Shown here: one piece after another, positions 52,505 to 62,705 of the stretch
Position numbering within the stretch: position 1 is the stretch's first letter
How the letters are laid out: every line of letters begins with the position of its first letter
Assembly: GCF_018691265.1 (NCBI RefSeq)
Contig: NW_024881301.1
Span: forward strand, 12,103,752-12,167,751
From: Tyto alba
Taxonomy: Eukaryota; Chordata; Aves; Strigiformes; Tytonidae
Reading direction: 5' to 3'
DNA length: 64,000 bases
Made by a program: the position numbers and the translations under genes
Notes under the pieces: generated by a model
What the model was told of the DNA's origin: nothing
The model's input: only the letters and a program-made list of their open reading frames with translations
Databases searched by the model: none

Positions 52505-55500
52505 GTAAGTCCAGAAAACTGCTCCATTCAGATGAAGAGTGCTAGCACCTCAGCATTTCAGAACAGCTTTAGGACGTAATTAGTTTTATAAAACAACATT
52601 AAATACTAACACACTAAAAAATTGATTTGTGGCTTGCGGATACACATAGGGAAAGAGGAGTAAATCAGACCATCAGCAGCTTCTCCACCAAAATGTTAAT
52701 GCACACACATAAGTGCATGCACACATAATTTATTCTGATAAGAGAACATGCTTTGAGAAGAGCTGCTAAAAACCAAAAACTTAATTGTAAAATTCTGACT
52801 GAAGTCTGAAACACACTAATAGCCAAAAGTTATAAACAGAATCCAACAGCTATTCATTAGCCTGCCTGAAACAGGTCGATGACTTGCTCTGCTTACCAGG
52901 GGATAGGTGTTCCCAGTGTGAAAATCTGAGTTACATTTGGCACAGAATGACATTGTTAGCAAGGAGATAGGAACTAAACAAGGTTGGATATTAAGCATCC
53001 TTTGGAAGAGAAAACAGGGCAACGAAACGTATGGAGGAATGTAATTACCTTACAAAAGAGTTGTGCGTGCTGTACGTGTTCTTTAGAAAATTGGAAAACT
53101 GTACCTACTGGTTTGTCAATTTAATCACTAGCATTAATCACTAAGCGTCCTAGAGCCTGGCTCACAACTGCACAATTCCAGGTATTTACACAGATGCAAT
53201 TTCCTTGGTTCCAACAACCTGCACCAGCCGTTTGCTGGAATAACATGGTGGTAATCTGTATTCTTAATTTGCTAATTGTTGGTTAAGAGCAATTGCTGTT
53301 TTTTATAGCAGACTGCATGTCATTTTTATTCTTTATATGATCAGGAATCTTTTTAGCTTTGTTGAGTATTGCACATACTTAGAAAAGTGTTTCCTCTTAC
53401 TTCTTTTTAATGTGAAGAATTTGTTTTTAAAACATACTAATCTTCTGTTTTGTCTTTCAAATGAATGTGTAGGAATCCCACACACTAGTTTAAAGACTGA
53501 ATTTCTGATTCCAAGCCCTTAACTGTCTACAGGGAGAAAAACAGAAATGAAAGACAAAACTTTTATTCATGAGTCTAAGATTATTTTCTGAGTGAATAAG
53601 GAAAGACTCAAGGGAGTCAGACTGTTAGGGACTGCTGAACAGAGTTTTTTTAATTTGTGGGCTGTGTTTTGAATTTACAATAATGCATGGCTATTTCAAG
53701 CATTTATTAGTCTCCTAGGCTTTTAAAAGCTATTGGGATATGCAGTTAATGCACCTGCCTCTGCAGTATGTTAAACCTTTTCCCTCTAATGTGAGTAACA
53801 ATCTTTTCATTAGAAATAAATCTCAAAACCCTCAGAGCAAACAGAACTGAAGAGAGGGCAGATTTTATTAAAAACACTCATTACATTCAGATTTATTAAT
53901 AATTACTGTTATCATTATTATTTATGTATATATGGGGTGTTTAAAGTTCTGTTTAAATATTACAGTTGATGTGGATTGTTATGCTCTGTTGGGAAATGAA
54001 ATTCAACCCTTCACAGTGACTCTGACTTAAAGAGATTTGCTAGCATCACATGCATACAAAATGCGCAGACCTAAATGCTTTTGGTTTCTTTAGAACTTAA
54101 AATCTTGGTTTCCTAAAACAGCTCCAGCAAACAGCTCCACTTATTATCATTTAAGCATTTTTCAAAGATCTGTTAGAACAGTATTCCTATGTACTTGAAA
54201 GATGTGTACTAAATTGTGCACGTGTTAAATGATCTGAGCATTGGAATTTGCATTAGTTGTGTGCATTGTATTTTGCTAGCCTGTACACTAGCATATTTCA
54301 TACTAAAAACTCATGTAAAATTTAGACAATATTTGGAAAGTAATTTGCTCAGCAGACCAAATGATGTGGGGGGTTGAAATAAATGAAAATGTATTTTCCT
54401 ACTCAAAATTTCTGTTTTTAACTTGTTAAAGTGAACTCCTGCAAATCAGACCCTGTTCTCTTTTTAATTGATGTAGTAAATGATTATGTTTTCCTAAAAT
54501 GTAGTCATCTCTAAACGGCTTTGTTGAGGACTAAGTGTTATAAGAAATGCAAAACAACATCTGGAGTAAATGTGATTTGTCAGCTCAACTCTGGATCACC
54601 AACAGCAATGCAGCAGAATGAAGACCACAGCTGTTTTACTGAGTGAAATAAAGTTCCAAATATGACATCAATGTTTCTGCAAGCAAACAAAATTTCATGA
54701 GTTCATACTTAATTTTGGTGAATGCTTTCAAAAGCTACATACTTGAACTGCTCTAAATATCTCTGGAAAAAAAATCATTAGGGTTTTTATGGAAAGAAAT
54801 GGACAAGCAGAATCTAGCTTCAAAAACGTCTTTGCCAAGTGTTGATTTAATCTTTAAAGTATTAACACAGATGGTAATTGGTTCCTGGATTAAGTCATTG
54901 TGATATTATTAGACACTAAAACTTTCCAAGATAATGGTAGTATTACTTTGTGATCTTTAGATACCTAGAAGTAATGTTTTCTGAGCACTAAAGAAAGTAT
55001 AATTACTATTTTCAGGTGTCATTCATAAGATGAATTTGAGCAGTTGTTGAAAATTTAAAGCAATGCTGATATTAGCCAATATCATCAGTGATGTTTAACT
55101 TTCAGATGTGAAAGTTAAGTCCTGAGGTTTGAGAATTTATGCACCCTTCATAATCTAAAGCACACATTCTGATGTAGCTTGAACTATTACCAACTTTTCA
55201 GGACAGTTGGATATACCAGATCTTTGGTCTTTAGGCTTCACTCTGTCTCTGAGATATGGTATATTTGACATCATCTCCCTGTCTTGTCATAATGTATTGC
55301 AGAATTGATGTTGAGTGTCAGAAATGTGTTCCTCCAAATACCAGAGAATAGCGAATACAGCAACAAGCAGTAGCATGTTCAGTTAAGTGAAAAGGAATTT
55401 TTTTAAACTTGTTCTGCACAAGTAGAACTAGAGTTCTCGAAACTGGTGGAAGGTGGTGCACTCTGTATTTTATAAAGAAATTGTGTGAGAATTCCAGTAA

Positions 55501-55597
55501 TAAATGTAGCACAAAGAAAAATCTAGAGAAGTATCTTGAGGCGGCATGAAATTCAAAGTGATTAACTGTGTTCTTTTGTGTTTGTGGTCTTCTATAG
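52505..55597 (+). other. PTPRK intron, 3.1 kb
   Basis: Phase-0, uniformly AT-rich intron. No transposable element, RNA gene or coding segment was recognised. Acceptor TCTTCTATAG. Confidence 0.8.
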
Positions 55598-55723
55598 CTG
55601 TGTCCTCAGTACTGGCCAGAAAATGGAGTACACCGACACGGTCCTATTCAGGTGGAGTTTGTATCAGCTGATTTAGAAGAAGACATAATCAGCCGGATAT
55701 TCCGAATTTATAATGCAGCCAGA
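55598..55723 (+). CDS. PTPRK: PTPRK coding exon, 126 bp: D2 CPQYWPENG segment
   Basis: In-frame 42-codon exon (residues 389-430) reading [40 protein letters not shown] and AR. CPQYWP corresponds to KCCKYWP in D1. The [20 protein letters not shown] stretch is the strongest single discriminator here for PTPRK within the R2B group. Acceptor TCTATAG, donor GTAAGG at 55724. Both junctions are phase 0. Confidence 0.97.
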
Positions 55724-57507
55724 GTAAGGATGTTATTTGAAAAACAATTCTGTCTCAGTAGATGAGTTGACTCTACTCAAATCACAAAAAATACCATTCT
55801 CATTTTTCAGCTTATTTATTTGAAAGCAATGGTGCAATACTGAGACACACCATAATCAATGAGGAAAGAAGCCTTCTATGTGTAATTAAAGTAAAAAGTA
55901 TTTTAATGCATATCTCAAATGTATTAAATGCAAATGAAATGAATGCAGTATTCAGATTGTATGGTAGCCAAGAAATGCTGAAATCAGTGCTGATTTCAAC
56001 AGTTTGAAATTAGCCATCTTGCATATTTGTATACTGTTTCATGTGAAGAAAGCTGTGCACCAATACTAGACATATTTTTCAATACCAGTCCCAGGCTTTT
56101 AGTGAAGATTCTGTTCCACTAATCACTCCTCATAATATATGTAAGCACTTCAGAGGGACAAGTACGTTCTCATATCCAGTTTTTATGCTCCCATAAAGTT
56201 GGCAGAAAACTAAATGGGGCATGTCTTTCAAGCTGAGTGGAAAAAAGATTCCACCACAGACCAGGCATCTCTTCCATCCAGATGGAGGGAGCCTTTGCAA
56301 TGGACTGGTATCGGTCACCGAAGAACCATAGCTGGGAATAAGCAACACTCCCTGCTGAAAAAAGTTGGGAACTGCCCTGAGATCCGCTAGCTCTCAGGAC
56401 AGTGAAAGGCCCAAAAAACACACCCAAAACCAAGCTAATATCTGAACAGGGAAGCAGACTGTAAGCTTCAAGATATTTCTATAATACTGCGAAGGCCATG
56501 CATTGGCAGTAAATGTGACAACATCAAAACACAATCTCCAGCAGTGTTACTGTGTGCTTTAGCAGGCGCTGGGTCTGGCTGATGTGTTTTGGGAAGAGGG
56601 GCTGTCAGCTGAAAGTAACTGGCCAGGAAATCAGTAGATGCCAAATTTTGACATAAAGCAGACAAAACCCATTGAAGAACAGATCTAATGCTGCATCCAC
56701 TTTGGTTTATTCCCTTATCTTGTTAATCTTACATCCTCTCTATTACCTCTTACTCTAGAGAAAAAATTGTAATGTCAACATTTCTGTGTGTTGCTCATTT
56801 TAGAAGTGGCACTAAAATGCCCTCACTTTGCACAGAAGTGAAAGTGGCAAATCCTGGACTACAAAAACAGTTTTCATATGTGTGTTTATTATGCCCTTTT
56901 CAAAGGACTGTAATTTTCTGCCACTAACACTTGTTCTATGCTCCTTTTTTATTTTAAATCACCATAAAGCAACTGTTCAGTAACGTTTCACCAGAGGGGT
57001 TCTGACTGCTGCAGTAGCACACAATAAAATAAAATGTAGTTAGATTTTTTATAAGCCGGAAACATCTGAAGGTTTCGTTGTTTTTTTAAATGTTTCCTGC
57101 TCCAAAATACCTTGAGAGGTTTTGACCTTTCCTACAAAAAAAGACAGAAACGCTCAAGCATTCTTCAGAATGATGAAACATAAAAAAAGGGTATATAACT
57201 GAAGTTGTGTTGCAGCTCCCTCTTTGCTACCAAGTTCCTGCTATGATATTAATTAATTATTTGCTTGATCCTGCAGCTGTACCATGGCTCTATTCTAGTC
57301 TATTTGTATAGCACTCAGTTTAAAACCTCTTGTTCTAATAACTCTGTTGGAAATTAAAAGCCATAATTCCTCAAGGGCAGTTGAAATTACATTAGTAGTT
57401 TGTCAGCAGTGATCTGCTTGAACAACTTTCCTCACTGATGCAAATATCTAAATTATATACCCCAAAAAATGCTGTTATTTTCCCTGCTTCTTGTCTGATC
57501 TCTACAG
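55724..57507 (+). other. PTPRK intron, 1.8 kb
   Basis: Phase-0 intron. There is a small 9-bp hairpin with a two-base loop at 55979-55998. Nothing else was recognised. Confidence 0.8.
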
Positions 57508-57671
57508 CCCCAAGATGGCTATCGAATGGTGCAGCAGTTCCAGTTCCTGGGATGGCCCATGTACAGAGACACTCCAGTTTCTAAACGCTCCTTCTTGAAG
57601 CTCATCCGCCAAGTGGAGAAGTGGCAGGAAGAATATAACGGGGGAGAGGGACGCACAGTCGTACATTGCTT
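57508..57671 (+). CDS. PTPRK: PTPRK coding exon, 164 bp: D2 pseudo-WPD loop and cysteine
   Basis: Encodes residues 431-484 plus two bases of Leu485. It reads [54 protein letters not shown]. The general-acid Asp of WPD is replaced: WPM, with Met448 at 57559-57561. The cysteine is retained (Cys484, 57667-57669). The intron splits the HCLNGGGRSG signature one base later in the codon frame, at the same phase (2) as in D1. Acceptor CTACAG, donor GTAAGT at 57672. Lacking the acid, D2 should have little or no turnover, in line with family knowledge. Confidence 0.97.
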
Positions 57672-59767
57672 GTAAGTGCTGGAAACAGAAGAGAGAAAGT
57701 AAGGAAATACTGTTATAGAATTTGCACTGGGTTTTAGAAGATTGTGAAGACATGAAGGGGCACCTGTCTAATCTGGGACTGGATAAATAATACAACATTT
57801 TAAAAGCTCATTTAAAAGCTTTGAATACAAGAGGAATTATATTTTTTTTTATGTAGATTCATGAGTTTCCCTCTCTGTCCTTTGGTAGACCCCTGTGAAA
57901 AGATGATAGGTACAAGCTAATTCTATTTTATATGAAGATGTCCAGTGACTTTTGCAAATGGAAAAGGTGCATGTCTATTCAGAGTGAATCAAAATTGAAC
58001 CTTCAGAACAATGCACCTTTTATTTCTACAGAAAAGTAGAAGTATGCAGTATCGGAGGGGTGATTCCTCTTCCAGACATAAAGCACAGAAGTAAAAGTGG
58101 TGTGATAGACCAGTTACGATGATCCTGTAATTGCCTTACCTTTATCTTATAAGATCTGTGTCCTTCTGTGACCTTTGTGCCCCACTTGTGCAGACTCTCA
58201 TCCACTCTGCCATCAGTCTTCCTTCCTCTGAAACACCTTAATACTTGTACATGCTGTTTGCCCTCAGCAGTAGCCAATCTTTTGAGACCGAGTCTTCAGT
58301 GCTTGAAGTTGTATCCCACCTCCTTTAAACATCTGTTTAAAGACACTGCTATGGTGCAGAAGGGACATGCTGATGGGAAAAGCACACACTAGCACACTTT
58401 CAAAAGTTGAGACCCAATGTTAGAACGATGGAGGAAAATCTAAAAGTGTATTAATAATTCCCACTATCACTGACCTTGAACAAGTCATTGCTCTTCAGTT
58501 TCCACATCTGTAGAATGGGGATAATAATACTTTCATCAAATGAGCATTGTGCAGTGTGATTAATTAATGTTTTGAGATCTTTAGCTGAAAAGACCCTTTT
58601 GAAGTGCAAATTACTGTTATCTCTGAGGTGGCTGATGATATTAAATAGTTGTACAACATCACACATGCGTCACTTCCAGGCAGTAAAGAAAGAAAAAGCT
58701 CCAATATAATCCTTTTAAATGACTTTATTTTAATTAAAATTCTCAAAGAGTCCACAATATCAGGCAATGTTTTGGCAGCAGAGAGCATTCTTTTCATACA
58801 GTCTGGATGTGACAGATGTGCGACGTTGTATCTTCCTTTGAAAATCAACCGTTTCCCAATCTGGTTTGAAAGACCTGCTACCTAACTAGTCTGCACTCTG
58901 GTAATTATTAACGTTTATTATTTTCGGTGAAGCACAGCCTAAAGATTCTGATTAGAATAGCTGTAGAAATAATAGGGTTTCCAGAAAGAAAGAGATTCTC
59001 TTAAAGATTAAAAATAACCAGGGATAAAGTATTATTAAATACTGTATTTGATCATGCATATGAACATTTATGCCTGGCTTCTTTGTTAGCAAGTCACTTC
59101 GGGTTCTCATCCTCTGATACGGTGGGTGGAGGGGGAATACATACACTTTTAAAAGTAGTGATTGCCAGGCAGCCGGCCCCTCTGCCTGCTGCCAGGGAGT
59201 GAGCACATCAGCCAGGGGAATATTGCAGCACTCCTAGTGCCATGCAGAAGGTGGAACCACCAGAAGGGCTCCTGCAAATGAGACCGTGGGTACTTTTGCT
59301 GTTCCTCCAAAACACCTTTGGGTCCAGGAGGAAAGCACCAGGATTTGGAATAAAAGAACTCAAATATCCACTTTCTCTAGAACATTTCTAGGCCTTTTGC
59401 TCATTGCAACCTCATGCATTTACAGTGCAAAGGGCTGCTGAACTGAATCTAAAAGTACCTTGTCCTTATTTTAGCATCCTCTTTGTGCTGTCTCAAGTGT
59501 TCGCTGGAGAGTGGTGCAAAAGTCAGCTGTTCAATTCCCTTCAGGATTTCAGCCTGATATATTCTGAACCATAGATTTGAGATCTTTCAGCCAATTAATT
59601 CCAATTACAAATCGTGTTCTGCCTAGAGTTTGGCAGCCTTTGGGGGCAGGAATGTTCTGTGGTTTCTCCCTACTGGAAATTGTGCCTTCTGTAGCCATTC
59701 CTGGTGCTGTACAAACTTATAACATAGAGTCAGTTGTAACTGAGCCATTTTATCACTTTTGTTGTAG
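57672..59767 (+). other. PTPRK intron, 2.1 kb
   Basis: Phase-2 intron splitting the D2 signature. It includes the MIR-like relic at 58455-58625. The acceptor is TTTTGTTGTAG. The rest holds nothing I recognise, although 59160-59340 is somewhat GC-richer. Confidence 0.8.
58455..58625 (-). repeat. MIR-like ancient SINE fragment, antisense
   Basis: CACTGACCTTGAACAAGTCA, CTCTTCAGTTTCCACATCTG and AGAATGGGGATAATAATAC follow the reverse complement of the MIR 3' half (tgaccttgggcaagtcac, cctcagtttcctcatctg, aaaatggggataataata). This is the clearest MIR-like match in the window. Confidence 0.65.
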
Positions 59768-59903
59768 GAATGGAGGTGGCCGCAGTGGGACATTTTGTGC
59801 AATCAGTATTGTTTGTGAAATGCTTCGACATCAGAGGGCTGTTGACGTATTCCATGCTGTGAAGACACTGAGGAATAATAAGCCTAACATGGTGGACCTT
59901 CTG
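59768..59903 (+). CDS. PTPRK: PTPRK coding exon, 136 bp: D2 P-loop and start of last helix
   Basis: Completes Leu485 and runs to Leu530, reading [40 protein letters not shown] and MVDLL. Asn486 replaces the Ala of [10 protein letters not shown], Arg490 (59781-59783) is kept, and the Q-loop Gln is Asp528 (VDLL against VQTE). Acceptor TTGTAG. The donor GTACGA at 59904 is weak. Unspliced, the frame adds eight residues (VRAFKLHH) and stops at 59928-59930. In known PTPRK one more short exon finishes D2 (about 17 residues); no matching segment was found up to 64000, so it is assumed to lie downstream. Confidence 0.96.
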
Positions 59904-61676
59904 GTACGAGCTTTTAAACTGCACCACTAAATAGAAAAATGTTCCTTTTTCTCAGAAGACTCAGTAAGATTTCCAGGATTTGCAGTGGGAGTTGTTCACA
60001 AAGCAAGCAAGTCATTTTCAAAGGGGATAATGAAGTCACTTCACTTGTAAGAGTATTTTTACACTGCTTTCTTCCCAAGGAGACTTTGTCTATGTTCATT
60101 TGAATTTTTTAAGAGTTTTAAACTTTCAGACGAACATCCTTATTAATTTTCTTTTCTAGCAGGCTGAGCCAAGTGGAGAGCTGCCCTTGCATGGTAGAAA
60201 TAATAGTTATGTAAAATGAAATGCCAGATTTTCAAATTATATATTTTATAAATAGCTTAATCGCCTAATATTTATCAAAGCCATGAATTTCAGTTTGACA
60301 TGCAGAATATTGCATTTAATTATGGTTGCTCTATCTCATAGAAGATTAAAGAAGTTCAGAAACAAGGGGCCATGTGCAATTATTTTCCTAGAGAGTGTTT
60401 TATGAGCTTTTTTTTAAAAATGGAGAATTGCTGAAGTGCCAGCTGCTTTGCCAGAAGAGCTGCAGAATAGCTTAAACCAGCAGGTTCTTACACTTCAGTG
60501 CATAGTTCTGTACTTGAAGATGGGTATAGTGCTATACCCTATTCTGAAGACTGGGCTATAAAAGACACTGTTTTACAACATCCTGCTGTAGAGGTGGCTG
60601 CTTAAGAGGCAGCTGTATTCAATTTAGCATCATAGGCAGGAGGAGGCAACATCTGGACAGCTTCAGAGATACTAAACCAATCTGAGCTAATTTTGCAGGC
60701 TCTGATTAAACAAGTTTGGGTCATACTTCAGCATCTTTTTTACAGAGTGCCCAGGGTGAGGCAGAAGGTATCTTGCAGAGCTGGTCCAACCTCTTGTAAT
60801 TTTAGGAGAGATTCCTCCTCTCTCAGATGAGCTACTGAGCTCTGGGTGTGAAACACACTGGAGAATGGGCAGAAAACAGGAATTTCTGTTGGGAAGAGTG
60901 AGGCTTTCAGGTCACATGTAGACAGGTAGGGTTATCCACTTGCCTGCCACATGTATGACTGCTCCTCTTTGGTCCCACAGAAGAACAGCTCCCACCACAT
61001 CCTCCATCGCAGCACTCCCATTTACCACACCTGTGAAGTCCCAGACCCTGCCCTAGGCCCTACTCTGGCCAGGCTCATGGAGAAAAGCCAGATGTTGCCA
61101 GCTGTGCAAAGCAATGAGGGAGTTTGCAAGCAGTACCACAGGGCCATGAGCCAGCAATGTGGAACTATGAATCTTGTATCAGTGAGAAGCTATCAAGCAT
61201 TCACAGCGGTGGGAGGGAGCAGCCCAGTTGGCTTCTCTTCCTCTAGTTTATATTCTCAGGAGGGGAATCATCATGCTGAGAACCATACATTTTTATTTCC
61301 TAGATATTAAGAAAAATGTCCTACTTCTTCATTCTGATAGTATAGTTTGGATAGAGACTTGGCAGGCCTGCTGTTCTCCATCCTCCCAGAGCTTAAGTCC
61401 ACAGAACTCACTGATCTCTTATTCATTTATTTTATAGAAATAAAAAGAAAATTACCAGTGTGAAGGTGTACAGTTGAAGAAAATGCTCTCTATAAATTCC
61501 CATTTGTGACAGTTCTCCAGGTATAGATTTGTCAGGCAGCTGTCTCCATTTTTCAGCAGAGAATTTTTTTAATCTAAAGCTAAATGTATTATTTTAGAAT
61601 ATAAAAATAGCTTTTAATAAATTGAGGATGGTATTGAGAATGTCTGGATGGCACTGAGAGGCCTTCTAAGGCCTTG

Positions 61677-61953
61677 TGTTGTGTTTTGAGCCTGGTCAAC
61701 AGCCAACCACCCCGCAGCCGCTCACCCACCCTCACCCCCCACCTGGGAACAGGGGTGGGAATTGGAGGGGTAAAGGGAGACTTGCAGGTTGAGATAGAAA
61801 CAGTTTAATAATGGTAATAAAATGAAAACAATGACAGTAATAGAAAATATAAATGGGCAATGCACACCGTAATTGCTCACCACTTACTGACCAATCCCCA
61901 GCCCGTTCCCGGCCAGCGACCCCGAGATACCAAGATCCCACAGTCGCAATCCC

Positions 61954-62003
<50 letters not shown>

Positions 62004-62294
62004 CTTCCCGACCACCCCTCCTCTATACAGTGAGCATGACGTTCCATGATATGGAATATTTCACTGGCCAGTTTGGGTCTGGTGCCCTGTCCGTGCTCCC
62101 TCCCTGCTCCCTGTGCCCTTGCGCACGGGCAGGACATGGGGAGTCGGAGAGTCCTTGGAGTCTCGGTAGCAGCTGAAAACATCAGTGTGCTATCAGCATT
62201 CTTCTCATACCAAACCCAAAGCTAAATCCAAAACACAGCACTCTTCTAGTTACCAAAAAGGAACATTAACTCTATTTCAGCCCAAACCAGGACA
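61677..62294 (-). mobile_element. Solo LTR of an avian ERVL-like endogenous retrovirus, antisense, 618 bp
   Basis: The element spans TGTTGTGTTTTGAGCC to CCCAAACCAGGACA on the + strand. Read on the minus strand it begins with TGTCCTGGTTTGGGCTGAAA and continues with GTTAATGTTCC and a GTGCTGATAGCACACTGATG-like block, a series typical of an abundant avian LTR family. No internal viral genes are present, so it is a recombined solo LTR. It contains a pure AG run and an AT-rich stretch near 61800-61855 that may hold minus-strand poly(A) or TATA signals. It lies antisense to PTPRK, like the ERVK-like LTR in the 20-kb intron. Confidence 0.87.
61957..62001. repeat. (AG)n microsatellite inside the ERVL-like LTR
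   Basis: About 22 uninterrupted AG units lie between CAATCCCAGA and CCCTTCCCG. It arose within the LTR after or during integration and is likely length-variable between individuals. Confidence 0.95.
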
Positions 62295-62554
62295 CCTTGT
62301 CATTAAGCAATTTCAAAGCACTCATGAAGAAGATCTCTTTTGTTTTCCTTACTTTACAGAGGAACAAAGATGGAACGATCAGGATTTTTCCCATTACCAC
62401 GTAATTCTCTGATAAAGCAGAGTTAAAACCACATCTCTTCAGTCTTGGTCTGCTACTTCGTAGGAACAAATATTTGAACTAGCAAAGTTTCAATTTTCAT
62501 GTAGATTTTTTCATGGTAAGAGGATATCAGGGCTCTTGTGTTCTTTTCCTGATC

Positions 62555-62705
62555 ATGTTACTGACTTTATCCTTTATGACATTTCTTACATTAGCGTGTC
62601 TTTGCCTCGGTTTCCATATCTGAAAAATTAGAACAGCAATATTCACCTACCTTTGTAAAATTCTGTGGTAAAAGAATTATAACAATATTTCACAAAAATA
62701 ATTTC
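62555..62705 (-). repeat. MIR-like ancient SINE fragment, antisense
   Basis: GTGTCTTTGCCTCGGTTTCC, ATATCTGAAAAATTAGAACA and GCAATATTCACCTACCTTTG resemble the reverse complement of MIR (gcctcagtttccatatctg, aaaatgggaacaataatattcacctacc). It sits about 260 bp beyond the ERVL-like LTR and is a separate, much older insertion. Confidence 0.5.

Larger units (their letters stand above)
61672..62299. repeat. 5-bp target-site duplication CCTTG around the ERVL-like LTR
   Basis: CCTTG at 61672-61676 is repeated exactly at 62295-62299, directly outside the LTR termini TGT and ACA. Five bases is the usual duplication length for class III (ERVL) elements. Confidence 0.9.
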
